This document shows, piece after piece, positions 45,491-56,584 of a stretch of 64,000 nt of DNA. This DNA comes from Erythrobacter sp. (GTDB lineage Bacteria; Pseudomonadota; Alphaproteobacteria; Sphingomonadales; Sphingomonadaceae). The notes under the pieces were generated by a model. The model made no database searches, was not told where the DNA came from, and worked only from the letters and a program-made list of their open reading frames with translations. Numbering within the stretch: the stretch's first letter is position 1; each line of letters starts with the position of its first letter. Where the stretch lies: contig NZ_JASJAP010000001.1 of assembly GCF_030066995.1 (NCBI RefSeq), positions 475,230 through 539,229 on the forward strand, in the 5' to 3' direction. The position numbers and the translations under genes were made by a program.

Positions 45491-48400
45491 GCGAAAAGGT
45501 CTTCCCTCTCAAGGACAATCAGTTGAGAGCGGTCGAGCCAGCAGACAATGTCTGGCTGTCCGCCTCGGCGGGCACTGGCAAGACGCAGGTTCTCTCCGCG
45601 CGCGTGCTGCGGCTGCTGCTGCGCCGCGATGTCGAGCCCGAGCAGATACTGTGCCTTACCTTCACAAAAGCGGGCGCTGCGGAAGTGGCGAACCGTATCA
45701 ACGCCGTGCTGGCGCGCTGGGTCCGACTGGATGACACGAAACTCTTCACGGAGCTACAGAGCCTTGGCGCGGACACCGACCACGGCACCCGCGATCGGGC
45801 GCGGACCCTGTTCGCAAGTGTGCTCGATTGCCCCGGCGGCGGCCTTCGGATCGATACGATCCATGCGTTCTCGCAATGGCTGCTCGCCAACTTTCCGGAT
45901 GAAGCCGATCTTTCTCCGGGCTCTCAGGCGATGGACGATCGTCAGCGCGAACTGCTCGCGCGCGATTGCCTGGCCGACCTCTTGAGCGAGGCGGAGGCGA
46001 GCAACGACACCCGCATCCTGAGCGCGGTGGAGCTGTTCGTCTTGCGCAAGGACCCAGGCAGCCTGCACGACTGGCTGATCCGCTGCGCCGCGCGCGAAGA
46101 GCTGTGGGAGGGCAAGGCCGGATGGCAATCGCCGGTCGACGCGCGCGTGCGCCGCATGCTCGACATGCCTGCCGATGCGGATGAGGCCTGGGCGTTTAAT
46201 GGTCTCAGTGCCGAGGTCTTTCCGGATGCTACGCTGCGCGCGATGATCGCGCCGCTTGAGGATTGGGGCACCAAAACTGCTGACAAATGTCTGGCGTTCA
46301 TGCGCGAGTGGCTTTCCCTAGATCTTGAGGCGCGCACGTCACGCTACGCAGAGTTTCGTAAGACGTTGCTTAAGGCGGATGGCTCGCCCGCGCTAAGTCT
46401 CAAGAAGCCGCGCGAAGACCATCTGGGGTTCGCCGAAGGGCAGGAATTGATCGCTACGGCAGTGGCGATGGTGGAAGAACGCCTAGCGCTTCTCAAGCTT
46501 GCCGAACTGCTCACCGCTGCGCTCGAACTGGGGCGCGCCTTTGCGCTTCGATGGCGGGAGGCCAAGCGCCGCGAAGGCCTGCTCGATTTCGACGACCTCA
46601 TCCGCCGCGCCGCCGAGCTACTCGCGCAGCCCGAGACAGGCGCCTGGATCCGCTACAAGCTTGACCGCCGCTTCGACCACATCCTCATCGACGAGGCGCA
46701 GGACACCAACGCGGCGCAATGGGACATTGTCGAAGCGCTGATCGACGATTTCTTCAGCGGCGAGGGCGCGAGTGGCGACAAGCTGCGTACGATCTTCACC
46801 GTGGGCGATTACAAGCAGGCGATCTTTGGCTTTCAGGGAACGAGCCCGGAGAATTACGAGCGCGCCAAGGTCCGCATCCGTGAGCGCATCCTCGACGCGC
46901 GGGAGAACGCGGTGGCGCTGCGTGAGGCGCGCAACGTCCCGAACTGGTTGCCACTTGACCTTGAACGCTCCTTTCGAACCGCGCAGCCCGTGCTGGACTT
47001 CGTGAACGCGGCTATCAGCCGGCTTGGCCACGAAGCGTTCGGATTGCCCTCGCCGCCGCCGGACCATGGCGGGGAGGCGCGCGCGGGTCTTGTCGCAATG
47101 TGGAACCCGGTGCGCGCGGATGAGGACCATCCCGAGGACGAGGAGCGCGAATGGCTTTCCCACCATGAAACGGTCCTGGCCGAGCGGATCGCGAAGCAGG
47201 TGGCAAGCTGGGTCAGAGGGCCGGATCGCTTTGTGCTGGAGAAAGGCAAACGGCGTTACGCTGAAGCCGGCGATGTGATGGTGCTGGTGCGAAAGCGTGG
47301 GGGGCTCGCCGCGCAGATCGTTGCCAAGCTGCACGAAGCGCGCGTGGCGGTAGCCGGGGTCGATCGGCTGCGGCTGGGCGCGCCGCTCGCGGTCAAGGAC
47401 GTGATGAGCGCGCTGCGCTTTGCCGCGCAGCCGCTCGACGATCTGGAATGCGCGAACCTGTTGGTCTCGCCGCTCATCGGGTGGACGCAGGACGATCTGC
47501 TGGAGCACGCGCCAAGGCCGGACAAGACGCCCTTGTGGCACCATCTGAGGCGCAAGGACGCGCCCGCAAAGGTTCAGGAGACGGCGCAGCGTCTGCGCGA
47601 TCTTTTGCGTCTTGCGGATTTCGAGACCCCGCAAGCGCTTCTTGCGTGGGTTCTGACCGGGCCTTGGCGCGGGCGCGCGCGCCTTGTCGCGCGGCTGGGC
47701 CGCGAGGCGAACGATCCGCTCGACGAGCTCATCAACGCCGCCTTCGCCTTCGAAAGCGCCAACACGCCCAGCCTTGCAGGCTTTATCGAGTGGTTCGACG
47801 CGGGCTCGGCCGAAGTGAAGCGCGACCCGGACGATGCAGGCGGTCAGGTGCGGGTTCTTACCGTGCACGGCTCCAAGGGTTTGCAAGCGCCGATCGTGAT
47901 CTTGGCGGATGCGACGGGACGACCGGGCGAGGGCAACGCGCTGGAGCTCACCGATGCGCCCTTGGGTGAAGAGCGCGGATCGAACCCCGCAGTGCCCTTG
48001 CCCGCGCTTTCGAAAGACGAACGCGTCGGGCCGATCGGTGAAGCTGAAGAAGCGGCGAGCGCGGCGGACAAGGAGGAGCATTGGCGGTTGCTCTACGTCG
48101 CGATGACCCGCGCGGAAGAAGCGCTGTTCCTGACCGGCGCCTTGGGCAAGCAGGACCTCAAGAACGGGCCGCACGAAGACAGCTGGTACGCGCAGCTTGA
48201 GCCGCTTTTCGAAAAGGAGGCGCTGGCCGATCCGCTGTGGGGCGCTCGGCGCGAATGGGGCCGACGCGCGGACCCGCTTGCCCAGACAACCGATCGGGCC
48301 GCGTCCGGCGAACAGGAGGCTGCCGCGCTTCCAGCGTGGGCGACGACCCCGATTGGCCCGGAGCCCAAGCCGCCGCGCCCGCTCGCGCCGAGTTCAGCAG

Positions 48401-49005
48401 GCGACGATCCGGGCGCCGATCCGCCTCTGGCACACGCTGACGATGCAGCGGCGATGCGCGCCGCTATGCGAAGGGGTGTGCTGATCCACCGCCTGCTCGA
48501 AGGTCTGCCCGATCTTCCGCCCAATACGCGGCGAGAGACGGCGAGCGCCTGGCTGGAGCGTCAGGGCGGCGATCTGCCATCGGAGACACGTGAGGACATG
48601 CTCGCCCGCGCGCTCAGCGTGCTGGAGGCCCCGGACTTTGCCGAGATCTTCATGCCGGGCTCGCTGGCCGAGGTGCCCCTCACCGCAACGGTGGGCGGTG
48701 TTGTTGTCACCGGTACAATCGACCGCCTGCTGGTGACGCCTGACGCGGTTATGGTGGTCGACTTCAAGACCACCAGCCGCCCTCCGGACACCGCCGAAAC
48801 CGTTCCTACCGCGACCATGCGTCAGATGGCGGCTTATGTCGCTGCGCTTGAGGCGATCTATCCGGGCCGTCCTGTGCGTGCCGCCGTGCTGTACACGCAA
48901 ACCCCGCAACTCATCGAATTGCCGCAAGGGCTGCTGGCGGTGCACAAGGATCAATTGGGCGAAGCGCAGGAAAGCTATCGAGATGTCGGCCCCGAGGCGT
49001 ATTGA
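45487..49005 (+). CDS. addA: Double-strand break repair helicase AddA
   Basis: 1172 aa UvrD-type helicase-nuclease. Walker A ASAGTGKT (26-33), LTFTKAGAAEVANRI, DEAQDTNAAQW, GDYKQAIFGFQG, VHGSKGLQAP and YVAMTRAEEALF are the helicase motifs in order. The C-terminal nuclease has IDRLLVTPDAVMVVDFKT. The GTG start lies in a GTGA overlap with addB; the frame is open for 14 more codons upstream but those lie inside addB. Confidence 0.94.
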   Translation: MSEKVFPLKDNQLRAVEPADNVWLSASAGTGKTQVLSARVLRLLLRRDVEPEQILCLTFTKAGAAEVANRINAVLARWVRLDDTKLFTELQSLGADTDHGTRDRARTLFASVLDCPGGGLRIDTIHAFSQWLLANFPDEADLSPGSQAMDDRQRELLARDCLADLLSEAEASNDTRILSAVELFVLRKDPGSLHDWLIRCAAREELWEGKAGWQSPVDARVRRMLDMPADADEAWAFNGLSAEVFPDATLRAMIAPLEDWGTKTADKCLAFMREWLSLDLEARTSRYAEFRKTLLKADGSPALSLKKPREDHLGFAEGQELIATAVAMVEERLALLKLAELLTAALELGRAFALRWREAKRREGLLDFDDLIRRAAELLAQPETGAWIRYKLDRRFDHILIDEAQDTNAAQWDIVEALIDDFFSGEGASGDKLRTIFTVGDYKQAIFGFQGTSPENYERAKVRIRERILDARENAVALREARNVPNWLPLDLERSFRTAQPVLDFVNAAISRLGHEAFGLPSPPPDHGGEARAGLVAMWNPVRADEDHPEDEEREWLSHHETVLAERIAKQVASWVRGPDRFVLEKGKRRYAEAGDVMVLVRKRGGLAAQIVAKLHEARVAVAGVDRLRLGAPLAVKDVMSALRFAAQPLDDLECANLLVSPLIGWTQDDLLEHAPRPDKTPLWHHLRRKDAPAKVQETAQRLRDLLRLADFETPQALLAWVLTGPWRGRARLVARLGREANDPLDELINAAFAFESANTPSLAGFIEWFDAGSAEVKRDPDDAGGQVRVLTVHGSKGLQAPIVILADATGRPGEGNALELTDAPLGEERGSNPAVPLPALSKDERVGPIGEAEEAASAADKEEHWRLLYVAMTRAEEALFLTGALGKQDLKNGPHEDSWYAQLEPLFEKEALADPLWGARREWGRRADPLAQTTDRAASGEQEAAALPAWATTPIGPEPKPPRPLAPSSAGDDPGADPPLAHADDAAAMRAAMRRGVLIHRLLEGLPDLPPNTRRETASAWLERQGGDLPSETREDMLARALSVLEAPDFAEIFMPGSLAEVPLTATVGGVVVTGTIDRLLVTPDAVMVVDFKTTSRPPDTAETVPTATMRQMAAYVAALEAIYPGRPVRAAVLYTQTPQLIELPQGLLAVHKDQLGEAQESYRDVGPEAY

Positions 49006-49058
49006 GTGCGCGCGCTTTTGGCCTAGATAGATGGCAACGAAACTTCAGGAGACACACC

Positions 49059-49379
49059 ATGGCCACCGTCAACGTGAACGATGACAGCTTCAAGTCCGAC
49101 GTTTTGGAAAGCGACAAGCCTGTCCTGGTCGATTTCTGGGCCGATTGGTGCGGGCCGTGTAAGATGATCGCGCCGGCGCTTGAGGAAATCAGCGAAGAGC
49201 TGGGTGAGCGGGTCACGATCGCGAAGATGGACATCATGGAAAGCACCGTGACGCCGGGCGAAATGGGCGTGCAGTCGATCCCGCTCATGGTGCTGTTCAA
49301 GAACGGCGAGCCGGTCGCACGCAAGGTTGGCGCAGCGCCCAAGAGCCAGCTTAAGGAATGGCTCGAAAGCGAGCTGTAA
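49059..49379 (+). CDS. trxA: Thioredoxin
   Basis: 106 aa. WADWCGPCKM holds the redox pair Cys31/Cys34; MGVQSIPLMVLFKNGEPV contains the cis-Pro. Reduces disulfides in ribonucleotide reductase, peroxiredoxins and others. CAGGAGA lies before the ATG. It follows addA by 53 nt, an order seen in many alphaproteobacteria. Confidence 0.95.
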   Translation: MATVNVNDDSFKSDVLESDKPVLVDFWADWCGPCKMIAPALEEISEELGERVTIAKMDIMESTVTPGEMGVQSIPLMVLFKNGEPVARKVGAAPKSQLKEWLESEL

Positions 49380-49387
49380 TCCAGAGC

Positions 49388-49450
49388 GAGTCCCCGCGCA
49401 GGCGGGGACCGTTCTCTTGACGCACAAGATCCTCGCCTGCGCGGGGACTC
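49388..49450. repeat. Palindromic repeat, family D
   Basis: GAGTCCCCGCGCAGGCGGGG (49388-49407) pairs with CCTGCGCGGGGACTC at the right end. A 63-nt palindrome between convergent trxA and the inositol-phosphatase gene. It could also act as a terminator hairpin, but has no T-run. Confidence 0.8.
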
Positions 49451-49451
49451 A

Positions 49452-50255
49452 CTAGGCGGCGCCAAGCCGCTCCACAAAATCGTCCCAGATCGCAGGGTTC
49501 GACGCGCCGAACAGGCCTTGGCGATCATACTCGTCGACCCGATACTCGCTTCCGTCGGCGCGCGCGCATTTGCCGCCCGCTTCGTTGAGCCATAGCGCGC
49601 CCGCAGCATGGTCCCAAGGTAGCGTGCGCTCGAAGCTCGAGAGGTCATTTTCGCCAAGCGCTAGGCGCGGATATTGCTCGGCGGCGCAGCGCGGGATCTC
49701 GGTGAGAGTGTAGTGCGGGGCGAATTGCGCATGGCGCTTTTGCGCTTCCTCTTCGCTGATGAACATCGTGCTGAAGGCAAGGACCGGCTGATTTTTGTGG
49801 CTTGAGCGCGCCTTCACCTGCTCGCCATCGATGAACGCCCCTTCACCCCTGCGCGTGTAGCAAAGGCGGTCCTTGGTCGGATCGTAGATCCATCCCGCAA
49901 CGGTGCTGCCTGCATCGGCTAGCGCGATGATGATCCCGAACGGCTCCTTGCCTTCTGCAAAATTGGCGGTGCCATCGAGCGGATCGATGATCCAGCACTG
50001 GCCCGACAGCTTATCGAGCACGGCCTTGTCGGCAGCGACTGCTTCCTCTCCGACAACCGCGACCCCTGGTGAAAGCTTGACGAGCGCTTCGGTCAGGAAC
50101 GCTTCAACTTCGCGGTCAACGATGGTGACCGGATCGTCCTTGCCCTTCATCTCGATCTCGTCATCAGCCAGCCCACGGAAGCGGGGCAGCATCGAGCGCT
50201 GCGCCGCAAAGCGCATCAGGTCGCGGATTTCAGCGTCGAGAGCTGTAAGATGCAT
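49452..50255 (-). CDS. Inositol monophosphatase family protein
   Basis: 267 aa Mg-dependent sugar/nucleotide phosphatase. Metal-binding motifs VVGEEAV, WIIDPLDGTANF and PWDHAAGALWLNEAGG are complete. The family spans inositol monophosphatase, histidinol-phosphatase and 3',5'-bisphosphate nucleotidase (CysQ), which cannot be separated here. Its promoter region faces the vapD gene. Confidence 0.87.
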   Translation of the reverse strand: MHLTALDAEIRDLMRFAAQRSMLPRFRGLADDEIEMKGKDDPVTIVDREVEAFLTEALVKLSPGVAVVGEEAVAADKAVLDKLSGQCWIIDPLDGTANFAEGKEPFGIIIALADAGSTVAGWIYDPTKDRLCYTRRGEGAFIDGEQVKARSSHKNQPVLAFSTMFISEEEAQKRHAQFAPHYTLTEIPRCAAEQYPRLALGENDLSSFERTLPWDHAAGALWLNEAGGKCARADGSEYRVDEYDRQGLFGASNPAIWDDFVERLGAA

Positions 50256-50344
50256 GTTTTGCTTTCAAGGAAAATTGACGTTATTGGACCCACATGAATG
50301 CACCATTCGGACATAATAAAAAGAAGAGCAATTCGGGAGGCCGG

Positions 50345-50629
50345 ATGTACGCGATCGTTTTTGATTTGGATACCGCAACGCTTGAGCAGACCTATCCCAA
50401 CGCAAGTTGGCGGAACGCTTACCAGGATATCCGGTCTGTCTTAGAAGATCGCGGATTTGAGTGGCAGCAAGGCTCGACCTATTTTGGCAACGATAACATC
50501 ACCGCTGTGGACTGTGTGATCGCGGCTCAAGAATTGAAACGTCTCTACTGTTGGTTCCAACCTTCTGTGCGCGACATTCGTATGCTCCGGATTGAAGAGA
50601 ACAACGATCTGGGGCCTGCCCTCGATTAG
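50345..50629 (+). CDS. VapD family (Cas2-like) endoribonuclease
   Basis: 94 aa. MYAIVFDLDTATLEQ, WQQGSTYFG, ITAVDCVIAAQ and DIRMLRIEENNDL match VapD from Haemophilus and Helicobacter, a Cas2-like ferredoxin-fold mRNA interferase. The acidic catalytic Asp in FDLD is present. The start is chosen at the ATG after GGGAGG; an ATG at 50294 would add 17 Lys/Asn/Gly-rich residues. No antitoxin (VapX) frame was recognised beside it. The stop overlaps argJ by 4 nt, tail to tail. Confidence 0.85.
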   Translation: MYAIVFDLDTATLEQTYPNASWRNAYQDIRSVLEDRGFEWQQGSTYFGNDNITAVDCVIAAQELKRLYCWFQPSVRDIRMLRIEENNDLGPALD

Positions 50630-51852
50630 CTCCGATAGTCGGCGTTTATCGAGATATAACCGTGGGTGAGATCGCAGGTCCACACCGTCGCGCGCCCGAT
50701 ACCCACGCCCAATTCTACCGCAAGATCGATCTCCTCGCCCTTTAGATGCTCGGCAATCGGGGTCTCGTCATAGTCCTCGACCGGAAGGCCATCGCGGGCG
50801 GTCCATACGCCGCCAAAGGCGATGCCGAGCTTGTCGCGATCCGCCGGCTCTCCCGCTTTGCCGATGGCCATCACCACGCGGCCCCAATTTGCGTCCTCGC
50901 CGGCAATCGCGGTCTTGACGAGCGGAGAGTTGGCGATGGCGAGCCCGACTCGGCGGGCGCTGTCGTCGTTGACTGCACCAGAGACGCGGATCTGGATGAA
51001 CTTGGACGCGCCTTCGCCATCGCGCACCACGAGCTGCGCGAGCTGGCGGCAAATGTCGGTCAGGGCCGCGGCAAACGCGTCGGCGCCGGGGCTCTCCCAG
51101 TCTTTAATTCTCGGCGCATCCGTTTGCCCGGTTGCGAAGACAAGCACGGTGTCGCTGGTCGACGTGTCGCCATCGACAGTGATGCAGTTGAAGGTTCCGG
51201 CGTTGGCGCGGCTCAATAGCTCTTGCAGGAAAGCGGGCTCGATCGCCGCGTCGGTGAAGACGTAGCCCAGCATGGTCGCCATGTCGGGCGCGATCATTCC
51301 GGAGCCCTTGATGATGCCGCAAAGATTCACCTTGGTGCCGCCGATCATCGCGCAGGTGTGCGCGCCTTTGGCGAAAGTGTCGGTCGTCCAGATCGCGTGC
51401 GCGGCCTGTTCCCAAGTCGCTTCGTCCGCGGCGAAGGCGGCAACGATGCCATCGCGCGCCCTGTCCTTGGGCAAGGGCACACCGATGACCCCCGTCGAGG
51501 AAACGAACACATCTTCGGGCGCGCAGCCGATGTGATCGGCAGTCTGGCGTTGGATTGCCTCAACCGCCTCGCGTCCGCGATAGCCGGTGAAAGCGTTGGC
51601 GTTCCCCGCGTTGACGACCAGGGCGCGCGCCGCGCCGCGTTTGACCTGCTCGCGGCCCAGCTCAACCTCGCTCGAGGCGCACAAGGACTGGGTGAACACC
51701 CCGGCCACGCCAGTGCCCTCGACCAGCTCAACATAGGTCAGATCCGCGCGCTCCCACTCTTTGTATCGCGCCCGCGCCGCGCGCAGCGTTACCCCGGCAA
51801 TTGCGGGCATGTCGGGAAAGGGCCGGGCGAGGGGGGAGGGGGGAAGATCCAT
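50626..51852 (-). CDS. argJ: Bifunctional ornithine acetyltransferase/N-acetylglutamate synthase
   Basis: Recycles the acetyl group in arginine biosynthesis. The self-cleavage site KGSGMIAPDMATML places the nucleophile at Thr193; NAGNANAFTG, SSTGVIGVPLP and CDLTHGYISINADYRS are typical. 408 aa from the chosen ATG (MDLPPSPLARP). A start 38 codons earlier has unrelated basic sequence and overlaps the divergent secreted-protein gene. Confidence 0.94.
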   Translation of the reverse strand: MDLPPSPLARPFPDMPAIAGVTLRAARARYKEWERADLTYVELVEGTGVAGVFTQSLCASSEVELGREQVKRGAARALVVNAGNANAFTGYRGREAVEAIQRQTADHIGCAPEDVFVSSTGVIGVPLPKDRARDGIVAAFAADEATWEQAAHAIWTTDTFAKGAHTCAMIGGTKVNLCGIIKGSGMIAPDMATMLGYVFTDAAIEPAFLQELLSRANAGTFNCITVDGDTSTSDTVLVFATGQTDAPRIKDWESPGADAFAAALTDICRQLAQLVVRDGEGASKFIQIRVSGAVNDDSARRVGLAIANSPLVKTAIAGEDANWGRVVMAIGKAGEPADRDKLGIAFGGVWTARDGLPVEDYDETPIAEHLKGEEIDLAVELGVGIGRATVWTCDLTHGYISINADYRS

Positions 51853-51985
51853 AGGGGTGCGCCCTAGGCGCAACGGAGCTGGCAGGCAATTCTTCCGCGG
51901 ATTTCCCGCCCTCTCATGCGGGTTCGGATGATATCGGGTCTGTTGCGTGTGGACGAACGCATTCAAAACGCCTATCTTGCTTGCA

Positions 51986-52258
51986 ATGGCACACCGGTTG
52001 CTCGCCTTTGTGGTCCTTTTGACAGGTCTTACCGCGCTCCACGCACCGGCGCATGCGTCCGTGCTGGATCGGTTGTCTTACGACGTTGAGACGCTCGGCC
52101 AAATGGCCGACCTCAAAGGTGAGGCGTGTCAGTGTGAAAAGCCGCCAGAAAAGCACAAGCGACCGTGTCCGAAACGCAAGACCCCCGTCGAGCGTCCGCG
52201 TCTGCACGGCATTCTTCCGCCTTCGATCGTGGTCGGAGCGGACCGCGCGCTCGAATAG
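51986..52258 (+). CDS. Small secreted cysteine/proline-rich protein
   Basis: 90 aa: signal peptide ([21 protein letters not shown]), then a short mature part with [18 protein letters not shown]. No family recognised. A GTG 13 codons upstream is an alternative start. It lies between argJ and secA, transcribed with secA, but is separated from it by about 150 nt. Confidence 0.6.
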   Translation: MAHRLLAFVVLLTGLTALHAPAHASVLDRLSYDVETLGQMADLKGEACQCEKPPEKHKRPCPKRKTPVERPRLHGILPPSIVVGADRALE

Positions 52259-52409
52259 CGCGACTGATCCCCTCTCATCCGCTGAACGCCATGCCGCGCG
52301 CTTTTCAGCGCGATTGTACAGGGCGTACTTTTCTCATTTGATCCCGCAAACGCGCCCGGCCTCAACGCCCTACGCGCGGCCATCAAAAGATACAGGACCA
52401 CACCCGCCC

Positions 52410-55181
<2,772 letters not shown>

Positions 55182-55220
55182 GGTTTCGCGAAGCTGATTG
55201 ACAAGCGAGAGCGCTAGGCC

Positions 55221-55976
55221 GTGATCGGAGCAATCCCGTTCGCGCTCGCGCTCGCCTTTCTGTTGACGGCGCTGCTCTACGCCAGCGTCGGCTTTGGCGG
55301 CGGGTCGACCTACGCGGCGCTCCTGGCTCTCTCAGAGCTCGACTATCGCTTGCTGCCGTTAGTAGCGCTCGCCTGCAATATTGTCGTTGTCGCGGGCAGC
55401 ACGGTGCGTTTTGCCCGCGCCGCGCTCATCCCCTTGCGCGGCGCCTTGACACTCACCGCTCTGGCCGCGCCGGCTGCGCTGCTCGGGGGCCTTACTCCGA
55501 TTGATGAAGCGAGTTTCATGGCGCTGTTAGGAACGAGTCTGGTCCTGAGCGGGGGCGCCATGGTTCTGCCGGTGAGCGAGTTCAGGGCCGATGAGCCGAC
55601 GCGGCTCGCGCGATTTGTTCCCACACTGGCAGTGCCGATAGGTTACCTCGCCGGCTTGGTCGGCATAGGCGGCGGCATCTTTCTGGCGCCCATTCTCCAT
55701 CTCACCCGTTGGAACAGCGCCCGCGCCATCGCGGCGACGGCCAGTGTCTTCATTCTCATCAACTCGCTGTTTGGACTTGCCGGGCATCTTCTGAAGCAAG
55801 GCCCTTCAGCTCTAGGAGGAGCGATCGGCGCGGCGTTGCCACTGCTCATCGCGGTCGCTGTTGGAGGGCAGATCGGCAGCCTGCTTGCTGTGCGCGTCTT
55901 GCCCGTGCGTTGGGTGCGCTGGCTGACGGCGGGTTTGGTGGTGTTGGTTGGCGCAAGACTGCTAGTCGGGCTATGA
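55221..55976 (+). CDS. TauE/SafE family sulfite/anion permease
   Basis: 251 aa, about eight hydrophobic helices. The repeated glycine motifs GFGGGSTYAALL (first half) and GLVGIGGGIFLAPIL (second half) are the TSUP family hallmark. Exporter or importer of sulfite, sulfonates or similar anions; substrate not evident. GTG start; follows secA by 39 nt. Confidence 0.87.
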   Translation: MIGAIPFALALAFLLTALLYASVGFGGGSTYAALLALSELDYRLLPLVALACNIVVVAGSTVRFARAALIPLRGALTLTALAAPAALLGGLTPIDEASFMALLGTSLVLSGGAMVLPVSEFRADEPTRLARFVPTLAVPIGYLAGLVGIGGGIFLAPILHLTRWNSARAIAATASVFILINSLFGLAGHLLKQGPSALGGAIGAALPLLIAVAVGGQIGSLLAVRVLPVRWVRWLTAGLVVLVGARLLVGL

Positions 55977-56021
55977 CCCTTGAACAGCCAGGCGCGCATC
56001 CCGCGAAGAAAGCCTACATCT

Positions 56022-56435
56022 CTACATCTGCCGGTTGCGCATGCGCTCCCTCATCTCATTGCGCCGCTCTTCCTTCAGCGCCTGATATTCGACCATTTGC
56101 TGGTCATCGAGAATCTCGCTCAACTGCGCATCGGTTTCTTTGTCGATGGCGTTGATATCACCGCGCAGCTTGCGCAGTTTGCTGCGACTGCGCCCGCCTC
56201 CCAGATCGGCGTCTTCGATCGCGATGGCGCGTTTCTCGTCCCACTCTGTCAGGATCGCTCGCACCGGTTCCACCTGATCTTCGCGCAGATTCAGCCGGAT
56301 CTTGGTCTCTTCAAAACGCGCATCGGCTTGAGCCGCCCTTTCCTCGGGGCTCACGTTGACTGGCTGCGCAGCGGCGGGCGAGAACGCGACGGCGCCCAGC
56401 GCCAGCGCAATGGGAAGAAGCGTACGGAGGGTCAT
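56022..56435 (-). CDS. Spy/CpxP-like periplasmic protein
   Basis: 137 aa. Signal peptide (LLPIALALGAVAFSPAAAQ) and a highly charged helical domain with IRLNLREDQVEPVRAIL and ILDDQQMVEYQALKEERR, which resembles the LTxxQ repeats of Spy/CpxP chaperones. Ends in a Met/Arg-rich tail. A metal- or stress-related role is inferred from the family. Confidence 0.7.
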   Translation of the reverse strand: MTLRTLLPIALALGAVAFSPAAAQPVNVSPEERAAQADARFEETKIRLNLREDQVEPVRAILTEWDEKRAIAIEDADLGGGRSRSKLRKLRGDINAIDKETDAQLSEILDDQQMVEYQALKEERRNEMRERMRNRQM

Positions 56436-56584
56436 TGCGGGTTCCCTTGCTCTTGGGTACCCATTAGCCCATGGCGCCAGTGCAGGGTGTCACAAAGCGT
56501 AACGAATGGTGCGAGCAAGCCAGGGCGTCTCACACCCCTCCAAGGCCACAAGGATTGCGATATCGGCGTTGACTTGCGATTGCT

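Noticed and set aside
50345..50629. Cas2 of a CRISPR system
   Set aside because: The sequence is VapD-like (WQQGSTYFG, IRMLRIEENNDL) and no cas1 or repeats are present.
51853..51966. N-terminal extension of argJ
   Set aside because: Basic, non-conserved sequence overlapping the divergent gene start region; the downstream ATG gives the normal ArgJ N-terminus.
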